A program made the translations under genes and the position numbers. The notes below the pieces were generated by a model, which was not told the DNA's origin, made no database searches, and was given only the letters and a program-made list of their open reading frames with translations. This document shows, piece by piece, positions 28,071 through 35,975 of a DNA stretch of 64,000 bases. Location: contig JADJVC010000001.1 of assembly GCA_016710685.1 (NCBI GenBank), positions 1-64,000 of the forward strand. The letters are read 5' to 3'. Source of the stretch: Flavobacteriales bacterium. Lineage in GTDB: Bacteria; Bacteroidota; Bacteroidia; Flavobacteriales_F; PHOS-HE28. The first letter of the stretch is position 1; each line of letters begins with the position of its first letter.

Positions 28071-28835
28071 TTCTGCCCCCATTTTGCCAAACCCTTGTAA
28101 GCGGTAGTTTTTTCTTTTTAGTTTTTTCGCCATTTTTATTGAATGGTTTAATGAGTTTATATTTTTCCAGTCGTGGTGTGAAACAACAATATATTTTGGC
28201 GTTGGATATTTTTTGTGAACATTTTTAAGAGTTGTTTCATATTCTAAAACATTTCCGTCTCCTAAAAATCCTAAATTTTCGGCTTCTGCTCCTTTTATCA
28301 GACAACCACCATAAAGTATTTTTTCATTGTCAAACCAAATTACAATATTGTCTTCTGAATGCCCTTGTCCTGGATAATAAGTTTCAAATGTATATTGTCC
28401 AATATTGAAAACAGTATCTTTTTCAATTAAGTATTCAGCTCTTTTTTTGTTATTTTTTTTACTTAATTCGTCCGTTTGTTTAGTTGTATAGGTTTTAATT
28501 CCTTGTTTTTTGTAATATTCTAGTCCCTCTGTTCTGTCACTATGCCAATGTGTTGCAATACAAATTTTCACATCTTTATTATGTTTCAATTTGATACTGT
28601 CTAATAATGGTTGAAATTGTGTTGTGTCCCAAGGTGTGTCAAATAAAATAACACCTTCATTAGTTACAACATACATTCCATTTGCAGGTATTTTATTTCC
28701 TTCGTAAGTGTTGTAAGTTGTATAAATGTAAAAGTTGTCTGTTAGAGCTGAAATTTTAAGTATTGGTTCTTTTGTCTGTCCAAAAGTTTGTGTCAGTGTT
28801 AAAAGAAAAAATATTGATATAATAATTGTTCGCAT
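28059..28835 (-). CDS. Subclass B1 metallo-beta-lactamase
   Basis: A 258-residue secreted zinc hydrolase expected to open the beta-lactam ring, including carbapenems. It has a signal peptide (residues 1-19, TFG/Q) and a full B1 metal set: His96, His98 and Asp100 in ATHWHSDRTEG, His159 in GQGHSEDNIV, Cys178 in ILYGGCLIKG and His221 in VVSHHDWKN. NMYVV and LFDTPWD near residues 52-70 and the spacing match chromosomal B1 enzymes of Flavobacteriia (BlaB/IND/MUS-like). The gene is strikingly AT-rich: two sampled 60-base rows (28141, 28441) have 19 and 13 G+C, against mostly GC-rich neighbours, and codon use differs accordingly. Its tail (LQGFGKMGAEVLN) lies in a repeat and may be altered. Acquired by transfer, most likely. 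Confidence 0.93.
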   Translation of the reverse strand: MRTIIISIFFLLTLTQTFGQTKEPILKISALTDNFYIYTTYNTYEGNKIPANGMYVVTNEGVILFDTPWDTTQFQPLLDSIKLKHNKDVKICIATHWHSDRTEGLEYYKKQGIKTYTTKQTDELSKKNNKKRAEYLIEKDTVFNIGQYTFETYYPGQGHSEDNIVIWFDNEKILYGGCLIKGAEAENLGFLGDGNVLEYETTLKNVHKKYPTPKYIVVSHHDWKNINSLNHSIKMAKKLKRKNYRLQGFGKMGAEVLN

Positions 28836-28878
28836 TTTGTTTTTGTGTCTATTGATTACTGTCGGTTCTGCAAAATTA

Positions 28879-28954
28879 CCGCTAACGTTCAGGCTATGCG
28901 CAGCCGAAGCTTCGGCCAGTGCGTGGGCGGTTGCGTATAGCTTTTGTTATGCGG
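28879..28954 (-). repeat. attC-like imperfect inverted repeat between two AT-rich genes
   Basis: On the - strand it runs from GCATAAC, five bases after the lipoprotein stop, to AACGTTAGCGG. Inner arms AAAGCTATACGCA and TGCGCATAGCCTG pair imperfectly, and GGCCGAAGCTTCGGC forms a perfect central hairpin. The layout (gene stop, short hairpin site with outer AAC/GTT ends, next gene) is that of an integron cassette recombination site. The outer 7-mers fit RYYYAAC/GTTRRRY only loosely. Confidence 0.5.
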
Positions 28955-28958
28955 TCGT

Positions 28959-29385
28959 TTAGTCCACAATTCCGCTAATTTCCTTAAACATGAATTCATA
29001 CGATTCCCCTTCTTTTTTGACGTCAAACCTCACGTTTTCAAGTTCTGCACCATGATAGCCTTTGCCTTTATTTTTAAGAATTTCTTCGATTCCTTTGTCT
29101 GAGTCGTCTATGACAAAAAGGATTTTTGGCGCAGAGTCCGTCACCCTGAACCTTGACAAGAATACTTTGAGTGCCGTTATTTTCTTGGTAAGAATCCATC
29201 CAGTATGAAACTTCAGATTTGTTGAAATTTGACAATTGCTTAACTAATTCGTTCTTGTATTCTTTTTCATCTGGGGAGAATTGTTCGAAGATTGGATTTG
29301 TGTTTTCACAAACAGGTCTGTCGCAGCCTGCCGTCAATACTAGAAGTCCGAAGATCGTCAGAAGTGAGGTCAAGCTTTTTGTCAT
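28959..29385 (-). CDS. Small AT-rich lipoprotein of unknown function, one frameshift
   Basis: Starts MTKSLTSLLTIFGLLVLTAG followed by lipobox Cys21 at 29385. After FSPDEKEYKNELVKQLSNF and SYWMDSYQENNGTQSILVKV a one-base shift near 29150 leads to KILFVIDDSDKGIEEILKNK, YHGAELENVRFDVKKEG and a stop at 28959. Corrected length is about 140 residues. The 3' half, with GLCA followed by a GYxGAEL-like strand, is seen in small orphan lipoproteins carried as cassettes in Bacteroidota, as far as I can recall. Function not recognised. It is bounded by attC-like sites on both sides and shares the low GC of the beta-lactamase gene. Confidence 0.6.
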
Positions 29386-29466
29386 GATGTTTTTATGTCC
29401 AGAGAATTGTCTGAAGTTGTGGTGTCCCCAAGTGCCGCATAACGTAGGGTTAACGACGATCTTCGT

Positions 29467-29559
29467 TTATTTCCCAATCAAGTTCGTCAGCAGCAACGAG
29501 CTAATGTCCTGCTCATCCATTCCGTACTTGGAAATTCTGAAGGTGTTGTCCAGGACGGG
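29467..29559 (-). pseudogene. 3' remnant of an unidentified gene
   Basis: Directly after an in-frame TAG, the - strand reads PVLDNTFRISKYGMDEQD then ISSLLLTNLIGK and a stop at 29467-29469. It is open for about 30 codons and looks like a genuine C-terminus cut off from its gene. Family not recognised. It lies just before the attC-like end at 29434, as the last gene of a cassette would. Confidence 0.35.
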
Positions 29560-29619
29560 CTAAGATACGGAACTCCGCAATCCATCGCGCATGAGCAGAC
29601 AAGCAAGTGAGTGCGGGAG

Positions 29620-29700
29620 TTAGACGGGCTGGATGCCCTAACATGCGCCCACCTTCCTACGGTAGGCAGGCTCGGCAAAAGGTCGAGCGGGTGCTCGCTT
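29620..29700. repeat. REP-like hairpin element, copy 2
   Basis: TTAGACGGGCTGGATGCCCT and GGTCGAGCGGGTGCTCG match the element at 26303-26362, with an extra TTCCTACGGTAGGCAG inserted in the middle, itself a small hairpin (CCTACGGTAGG). Confidence 0.65.
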
Positions 29701-29936
29701 GCCAACCGCTTTTATGGTGCGCCGTAGTTGGGCGGTGACCCCATCAAAGAATAACGTTAGCCCCGCGATCAGTAGAGGGAAATTTGCGGATGGCAGCGGG
29801 TTCTTCATTTCTCCATCAGTTGGTCCAGTTGTTCAAAGCCGTTCGAGGAAAGTGCCGGACAGTCCGTCGGCAACAAATACCCTTCGGTCGACGTATGCAC
29901 GCGGGAACAAATTCCGCCGTTAGCTTCGCGACCCTT

Positions 29937-30581
29937 ATGCCGCTCCTTACGCTGCTCTTCATCTCCTTTTTTGCGGCCGCCAACCCGGCGTTTCCAGAGC
30001 CGTTGCCGGTAGCTTCCGCAGCAACAGAAGCAGCCCCGGATGCCAACGCCGACGCGGTGTTCACGGACTGTGGCCTGAACGGCGTTATGGACCAGGATGC
30101 CTTCCGCAAGGCCTTTCAGAGCATTTCAGCGCATCATTCCAAGGCCCGCGTCATCGCGGTTGCCGACATGACGCGTCCTTCCACGGAAAAGCGCCTTTAC
30201 ATCATCGATCTCGATGCACATAAGCTCTTGCTCCGCACCTGGGTGGCACATGGCAAGAACTCCGGCGAGCTCTACTGCACCTCGGTGAGCAACAAGAGCG
30301 GCTCGTTGCAGACCAGCAAAGGCTTGTACCGGGTGGGGGAGACGATCATCAGCCCGAAACATGGCGATGCGTTGCTGCTCCACGGCCTTGATGCCGGTGT
30401 GAACTCAGCCGCCGAAAGCCGCGAGATCATTATGCATGCTGCGGATTACGTGGGCGCTGGCTTCATCGCCGAACATGGCCGCTTGGGCCGCAGCTACGGC
30501 TGCCCAGCTGTGGCCCCGGAAGTAATGCCCAAGGTGATCGACCTGTTGCAAGGGCAGTTGCTTTATGTGTTTGCGAAGTAG
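29937..30581 (+). CDS. Murein L,D-transpeptidase-like secreted protein
   Basis: A 214-residue exported protein. I start it at ATG 29937 (MPLLTLLFISFFAAANPAF), a good signal peptide; upstream in-frame codons run through non-coding sequence. After FTDCGLNGVMDQDAFRKAF comes a YkuD-type catalytic domain: RLYIIDLDAHKLLLRTWVAH, LLLHGLDAGVNS and HGRLGRSYGCPAVAPEV, where SxGC carries the active Cys. This matches the murein L,D-transpeptidase catalytic-domain family of Bacteroidota. It would cross-link or trim peptidoglycan stems in the periplasm. A second L,D-transpeptidase follows on the same strand after 250 bases. Confidence 0.82.
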   Translation: MPLLTLLFISFFAAANPAFPEPLPVASAATEAAPDANADAVFTDCGLNGVMDQDAFRKAFQSISAHHSKARVIAVADMTRPSTEKRLYIIDLDAHKLLLRTWVAHGKNSGELYCTSVSNKSGSLQTSKGLYRVGETIISPKHGDALLLHGLDAGVNSAAESREIIMHAADYVGAGFIAEHGRLGRSYGCPAVAPEVMPKVIDLLQGQLLYVFAK

Positions 30582-30588
30582 GAAAGAG

Positions 30589-30614
30589 GATTAGCTGATC
30601 AGCCGATCAGCTGA
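30589..30614. repeat. ATCAGCTA-type array, inverted orientation
   Basis: GATTAGCTGATCAGCCGATCAGCTGA carries the ATCAGCTA unit family on the opposite strand, between the two L,D-transpeptidase genes. The rest of that 250-base gap shows no gene. Confidence 0.55.
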
Positions 30615-30831
30615 AGATTCACTTGGCGATTTCAGGTGCGCAATAGCGCTATCCGCTACGCCGCCACAGGTGCGCCACGACAGTCTTTTTTTGAAAAACT
30701 GTTTTTGATAAACGTTGCGCCCTCGTTGCGTCCGTGGCGCTCGTTGCGGTGGAAAAACACATACGCTATGGATAGCCCTGCTTGCCCAATGCGCTGCGCC
30801 GACCGATCTTCGCGGCCTGTTCAACTCTTGC

Positions 30832-32538
30832 ATGAAGCAATATTCCTTTGCTGTTCTCGGCATTGCCGCGCTGTTGCTGTCTTCCTGCGAAGAACAAGCG
30901 CCGAAAACGTCCACGGTTGCCGAAAAGGCCGAAGTGATCAACGCCGCGTTCGAAACCCCCAAGCCATACGCGGCGCGGGTGCTGGATACCTTGGATATTG
31001 CGCAATTCCTCGCCGGAAACCCGGAGTTCACGGGCGATTCCGCGTCGATCCATGACTTCTACAAAAGCCGCGGAAACCAATACGCTTGGTTCGTGAACGA
31101 CACATTGTCCTCCGCCGCTGGTAACATGATGAACTTGTTGGACCCGACCGACAGCGCCAGCGCCGATCCATGGCGGAAGCTCGTGGCGGAAGTGCGAACA
31201 GGAATGGACAGTGTGCCTTTGCCGGACAGCCTGCGCCTTAAAGTTGAACTTGGGCTCACCGCCCAGTTCTTCCACCTCGCGGAGAAGGAATACGGCGGCC
31301 ATGTGCAAGGCGATCTGCGTGAGTTGGACTGGTACATCCCGCGCCGCAAAAAGAACTACACCATGCTGCTGGATTCACTGGTCGACGGTCGCACGGACCT
31401 GTCGCCGATCGAACCCGTGCATCCCCAATACCGTTTGCTGAAGGAGCAGTTGAAGCGTTACTACGCATTGCAAGAACTATTCGGACACGATTCCATTCCG
31501 CTGGGGAAGGAGAAGGTAGCCTTCGGGGACAGCCTGCCGGCCTTGCGCGCAGTGCGGAACCGGCTGGCCCTGCTGGGCGATCTGCCCGCCAGTGACAGCA
31601 GCGCCGTGCTGGACAGCACGCTCTTCAAAGGGATCCAACACTACCAAGAGCGCATGGGCTTTTCCACCACCGGCTTGCCCGGAAAGGCAACCATGGCCGC
31701 GCTGAACACGCCGTTGAAAGACCGTATCCAAACGCTGCTGGTGAACATGGAACGCCTGCGTTGGGTGAACCCCACGCCGCCGAAAGATTATCTGCTGGCG
31801 AACATCCCGGAGTATCGCCTGCACGTGTTCGAGGACGGCAAAGAGGCCTGGAGCATGAACGTTGTGGTGGGCGCAACTGCCACGCACACCGTGATCTTCA
31901 GCGGTGAGCTTTCCATGATCGCATTCGCGCCCACGTGGACCGTGCCCGTCAGCATCATCCGAGGCGAGATCGGTCCCGCCATGCGAAAGAATTCCAGCTA
32001 CCTCGCAAGGCACAACATGGACCTGGTCCGCGGCGGACAGGTCGTGCCCACCAGCAGTGTGAATTGGGCCACTTGGCAGGGCGGTGGCGGCTATGCCGTT
32101 CGCCAACGCCCCGGTAAAAGCAACTCGTTGGGGCTGGTGAAATTCCTCTTTCCGAACGAATACAGCATTTACTTCCACGATACACCGTCCAAGAGCAAAT
32201 TCCTCGCGGACAAGCGCGCCTTTAGCCACGGCTGCATTCGCCTGAGCGAACCCAAAAAGCTCGCCGATTACCTCTTGCGCAATGACACCACGTGGACCCC
32301 GGAGGCAATTGGAAAGGCCATGAACGCCACCAAGGAAAAAGTGATCAACCTAAAGCCTTCCATTCCGGTCACCATCGGTTATTTCACCGCGTGGGTGGAT
32401 ACGGATGGCCGCCTGAATTTCCGTGACGATGTGTATGGCCATGATGCCCGGCTGGCACGCGAACTCTTCGCTCCGGAAACCGTGCCCGCGCCAGAAACGC
32501 CAGCTTCGTTGGATAGTTTACGCGTTGCAGAAAATTGA
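30832..32538 (+). CDS. L,D-transpeptidase lipoprotein, LdtD/YcbB-like
   Basis: A 568-residue protein starting MKQYSFAVLGIAALLLSSCE (lipobox Cys19). The order of parts is that of YcbB: an N-terminal scaffold, a peptidoglycan-binding domain (FKGIQHYQERMGFSTTGLPG, KATMAALNTPL near residues 265-300), and a YkuD catalytic domain with MNVVVGATATHTVIFSGELS, AFAPTWTVPVSIIRGEI and KRAFSHGCIRLSEP, the SHGC(I/V)R active-site motif. It makes 3-3 peptidoglycan cross-links or attaches proteins in the periplasm. It ends in a Pro/Ala-rich tail and overlaps the convergent amidohydrolase end by 21 bases. The start is fixed by the lipoprotein signal. Confidence 0.92.
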   Translation: MKQYSFAVLGIAALLLSSCEEQAPKTSTVAEKAEVINAAFETPKPYAARVLDTLDIAQFLAGNPEFTGDSASIHDFYKSRGNQYAWFVNDTLSSAAGNMMNLLDPTDSASADPWRKLVAEVRTGMDSVPLPDSLRLKVELGLTAQFFHLAEKEYGGHVQGDLRELDWYIPRRKKNYTMLLDSLVDGRTDLSPIEPVHPQYRLLKEQLKRYYALQELFGHDSIPLGKEKVAFGDSLPALRAVRNRLALLGDLPASDSSAVLDSTLFKGIQHYQERMGFSTTGLPGKATMAALNTPLKDRIQTLLVNMERLRWVNPTPPKDYLLANIPEYRLHVFEDGKEAWSMNVVVGATATHTVIFSGELSMIAFAPTWTVPVSIIRGEIGPAMRKNSSYLARHNMDLVRGGQVVPTSSVNWATWQGGGGYAVRQRPGKSNSLGLVKFLFPNEYSIYFHDTPSKSKFLADKRAFSHGCIRLSEPKKLADYLLRNDTTWTPEAIGKAMNATKEKVINLKPSIPVTIGYFTAWVDTDGRLNFRDDVYGHDARLARELFAPETVPAPETPASLDSLRVAEN

Positions 32539-33245
32539 CCGGAGAGCATAGAAAGATTCAACGGCCAGCGAGCAGGCTTCGAACGAGCTTTGATTCCCGC
32601 CGTGAATCTTCTTGTCCATCACACCAAGCGGTGCGAAGTGCTGGTTCACCTCAATCTCGATGCCTGCGTATTTCTTCGAAAAAGGTTGCGCAACGCGGTC
32701 GTGAAGCCATCATCCGTGCCTTTGTAAGGTTCGTTCATCCGCACTTTCAGGTCCAGGAATTCGCGTTCCAATTCTTGCTTCCACTTGGAACAGAATGAAT
32801 GCTCTAAAGCACATGCCGGGTCGTAAAGCAACCCAATGTCCACATGGCGTACATCGCCATTCAGCACCGGCGTAAAGCTGTGTACGCTGATGTGAAAGAC
32901 GCTGTGCCCCGCACCAATGCTGTCTTTTACAGCCGTTGTAAAATGCGAACGGTAGGCGTGGTAGAGATTGAGCATGAACGCCTTTTGCTCGTTGTTCGCC
33001 ACTTTGCTGTAGGTGGAAAAAAGCTCCGGGTTGTCAATGGACCGGTTCATTTCAATGCACAACCGGCTCATGGTTTCAAATGCGGAATGGTCCACCAGCG
33101 GCACCAGCGCTTTAAACAACCTCAGCGCCCCGATGTCCCAGCCGCGATGTGTGGCCAGTACCTCATCCGCTCCTTTGAACAATGGACGCAGGTTTGCCGG
33201 CACTTTATTCCCGGCGTGCTCACAGCTCAGGAACAGCTTTTTCAT
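32518..33245 (-). CDS. N-formylglutamate amidohydrolase family protein, one frameshift
   Basis: A zinc-type amidohydrolase of the FGase/HutG2 family, about 240 residues once corrected. It starts MKKLFLSCEHAGNKVPANLR, with the family's SCEHAGNxVP motif, then THRGWDIGALRLFKAL, LCIEMNRSID and FHISVHSFTPVLNGDVRHVD. A T run near 32683 has lost a base: LRNLF then reads on as SKKYAGIEIEVNQHFAP to a stop at 32518. It is the last gene of the leftward amidoligase operon and overlaps the GCS2 gene by four bases. No histidine-degradation genes are near, so hydrolysis of a gamma-glutamyl or N-acyl product made by the operon fits better than histidine catabolism (inference). Confidence 0.85.
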
Positions 33246-34477
33246 AAAAATTGCCGGTCTTCGCGCAAACAGGCGGCGAGTTCCTTGTACACCTCAACGA
33301 TCTTTTCCTTTTTCGGGGATTCACCGGTCTTTGCCAAGATTCGTTCCGCCAAGCTGCCGTGGTCCAGAATGTGCCGAACGGCTTTCTTCCCTTCCGGAGA
33401 AAGTGATCCTTTCACCTCTTCAAACAGATGGTTCCAAAGTTCCTTCGCCGTAGCAGCCGGTTTGTCCAGCCCGAACATCAGCAGAAATTCATGGTTGGTG
33501 ATACGCGTTGCACCGGCGGTCTTTATCACGTCCTTGAAGATCGCGAGCAGGTCCTTCTGGTGCCAAGCCCGCTGCAAGTAATTGCTCGCCCATCGATCTT
33601 CCGTCATGCCGCGTAACACCGCGACGATCATCTCCGCGATGGCAAGGTCTGCGCTCGGGCATTCCTGGATGTCCACCACGCGGATCTCAATGGCGTTGCG
33701 GTCGAAGCGTGCAATGGCCCCGCGTGAGTTGGCGAACTGGTGGTCCATGATGCCTTCCTTGTCGAAGGGGGCCATGGCCAGGCCAATGGGGCCGAACACT
33801 TCACGATAGTATTCTGCCTGCGTCAACACCGCTTCCGGTATGAGGTCTCCCATGAGCGGCGGCAATTTTTCTTGATGGTGCAAATAAGCTTCCATGCGCG
33901 AGTCCAACCAACCGGTAGGTTTGCCATCCAGAATGGGGGAACTGGCGCTTAGCGCGGGAATGAGCGGCAGCAGCAAACGGATCGCGGTGTGCAGCTTCGC
34001 GAATTCCGCGTCGTTTGCGAACGGCAGGTTGAGGTGTACGCTCTGCAAGTTGCTCCAGCCGTGGCCGCGACAATCGAAGATGGTGTTGTACAACGCGTAG
34101 ATCGCATTGTTCTCGTGCGGCCAGATCACCGTTTCGGTGAACGGGTCAAACAACGGATGCGCCGCCGTTGGGAGCAACATCAAGCCACGCTTGGCCAGGA
34201 TCGCATCTATTGCGCGCACTTCGGAAGCGAACTTTTCCCGGTACGCGGGAATGCTCGGCGTAGGCCGGGCGGTCTTCAGCTCCACCACGTGAGCCACTAA
34301 TTCGTTGCTCCATTCCACATCGCCGCGCTCCACATCACTGGTGATCGCGCCGGTGACGTCCTTGAACAGCAGGTCTACCGTGGGGCTGGCGCGAAGGGTT
34401 TCGCGGTCCACTACCATGTATTCCAATTCAATGCCCGTGACCTCGAAGAGGCTGTACGGCTTTTTCGTGCTTGCCAT
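33242..34477 (-). CDS. GCS2-family carboxylate-amine ligase
   Basis: A 411-residue ligase of the glutamate-cysteine ligase family 2 (YbdK-like), glutamine-synthetase fold. These enzymes use ATP to activate a carboxylate, often glutamate, and join it to an amine. Start ATG 34477 (MASTKKPYSLFEVTGIELEY). Motifs are GIELEYMVVDRETL with metal-binding Glu residues, NNAIYALYNTIFDCRGHGWS, NLQSVHLNLPFAND and IEIRVVDIQECPSADLAI. It lies five bases after the RimK-like gene and overlaps the amidohydrolase by four. It is thus the second ligase of the operon and may use the RimK product or supply its substrate. Confidence 0.9.
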   Translation of the reverse strand: MASTKKPYSLFEVTGIELEYMVVDRETLRASPTVDLLFKDVTGAITSDVERGDVEWSNELVAHVVELKTARPTPSIPAYREKFASEVRAIDAILAKRGLMLLPTAAHPLFDPFTETVIWPHENNAIYALYNTIFDCRGHGWSNLQSVHLNLPFANDAEFAKLHTAIRLLLPLIPALSASSPILDGKPTGWLDSRMEAYLHHQEKLPPLMGDLIPEAVLTQAEYYREVFGPIGLAMAPFDKEGIMDHQFANSRGAIARFDRNAIEIRVVDIQECPSADLAIAEMIVAVLRGMTEDRWASNYLQRAWHQKDLLAIFKDVIKTAGATRITNHEFLLMFGLDKPAATAKELWNHLFEEVKGSLSPEGKKAVRHILDHGSLAERILAKTGESPKKEKIVEVYKELAACLREDRQFL

Positions 34478-34482
34478 GTGCG

Positions 34483-35975
34483 TCAATGTTGTACCGCGTC
34501 TGCCGCGGGCTTTATGCCGATCTTGCGTTCTATCACGGTTTTCATCGAAGCGATGATGCGCCGGTAGATCTCGTCGCCCAGTTCAACGTCCTCAATGCCG
34601 TGATCGATGTTCGGGCATTCGTTTACCTCGATCACGTACGCTTTACTTTGGTATTCCTTTACGTCCACGCCATACAGGCCTTCGTGGCAACCCATGGCCT
34701 GCACGGCCTTGAGCGCAGCTTGTGTGATGTCTTCGGGCAGGTCGGCTACTTTCACCGTGTCGAAGTTGCCCGTTTCGTCGTGCTTTGTTTCACTGGCCCA
34801 GTTGTAGATCTGCCAATGCCCTTGCGCCATGTAGTATTTGCAGGCGTAAAGCACCTTTCCGTCCAGCACGCCGATGCGCCAATCGTAATCGCTGGGCATG
34901 TATTCCTGCGCTACCGCCAGATCACTGGAACCCAAAATTTCGTCCAAGTGCTTCTCCAGTTCCTCTGCTGTTTTGGCCTTGACCACGCCACGGCTGAAGG
35001 TGCTGTCCGGCAGCTTCAGCACCACGGGCAGGCCCATGCGCTCGGCCACCTCATGCCGGTTCTCACTGTGTACCACCATGGTCTTCGGTGTGGGCACCCC
35101 GTGGGCTTCCATCACTTCCGCAAGAAACACTTTGTTGTTGCATTTGAGGATCGCGGCCGGTGAGTCGATCACGGCCAACCCTTCCTGCTCGGCCTTGCGC
35201 GCCATGCGGTACGTGTGGTTGTTCACGTGCGTGTTCTCGCGGATCAACAGCGCGTCATATTCCGCGAGCCGATCAATATCGCCCGGCCCGATGATCTCCA
35301 CGCGGAAGCCCAGCTCTTCGGCCGCTTGCCGGAATTTCACCACCGCGCGTTTGTTGCTCGGCGCGGCGTCGTCGTCCGGGTTCACCAAGATGGCCAGGTC
35401 GTAAGCGCTTTTATCTCCGCGTGCAGTGTCGTAGCGCTTCTTTCCGAAGTAGTCCGCAGCGAATTTCCGCAGGAGGGGCAGGTGTTCTTCGGGAATATCG
35501 TTGTACGGCACAGGGCGTACGGAACGCAGTTCCCACTTTTCGCCCTTCACAAAACGCGCACGCAGCAGCGGCGCTTCGAATGCCTTGTACAGTTCATGCG
35601 AAAGCTTATCGTACTTGGGATTCACATTGCGCCCGAAGTACATGCTGAGGACGAAGTCGTGCTTTTCCTCGTGCGCCAACGTGTGCTGGATCACATCGTC
35701 CAGATCACGCGAAAGCACCTTCACGATGCTCGGGTTTTCAAATCCAAGATCGTCTTGGCGCTGGGGATCACCTTTTGGTCCCGCGCTTCAGCCAACAGGC
35801 TCACGTAATACCCGCGGCTTTGGTAGACGAAGCTCCGGGCCAAATTGAAGATGCGCGTGTTCTTCATCTGCGCGAAGCGCGGCGAAGTGAGGTAATCCTT
35901 GCTGGATACCACCTCAACGCCAGGGCCGCCCAGCGTGAACATTTTCGGGTCGTGGACCACGATCACTTTTTTCAT
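34483..35975 (-). CDS. RimK-like ATP-grasp ligase with RLAN N-terminal domain, one frameshift
   Basis: An ATP-grasp amidoligase of about 497 residues once corrected. The N-terminal 80 residues (MKKVIVVHDPKMFTLGGPGV, EVVSSKDYLTSPRFAQM, SFVYQSRGYYVSLLAEA) are the RLAN domain found only on certain RimK-like ligases. A missing A in the run near 35735 shifts the frame; the rest continues as IVKVLSRDLDDVIQHTLAHE. The ATP-grasp domain shows LPVVLKLPDSTFSRGVVKA and VIEVNECPNIDHGIED, the Mg-binding Glu/Asn. These enzymes ligate an amino acid to a carboxylate through an acyl-phosphate. It overlaps the C39-like gene by four bases. Confidence 0.9.

Larger units (their letters stand above)
29386..29936. 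other. 551-base stretch without an intact gene: site, gene remnant, repeat
   Basis: From the left: the lipoprotein promoter region; GCCGCATAACGTAGGG at 29434-29449 (on the - strand CGTTATGC, an attC-like right end); a short - strand 3' coding remnant (29467-29559); the REP-like copy at 29620-29700; AATAACGTTAGCCCC near 29752; and about 180 bases upstream of the L,D-transpeptidase start with no clear gene. Confidence 0.5.

Noticed and set aside
27971..29449. A complete integron
   Set aside because: There is no tyrosine recombinase (IntI) and no attI-like site within the window, only attC-like sites.
29487..29705. A 72-codon - strand frame over the repeat
   Set aside because: It reads through REP-like hairpins and has no family features.
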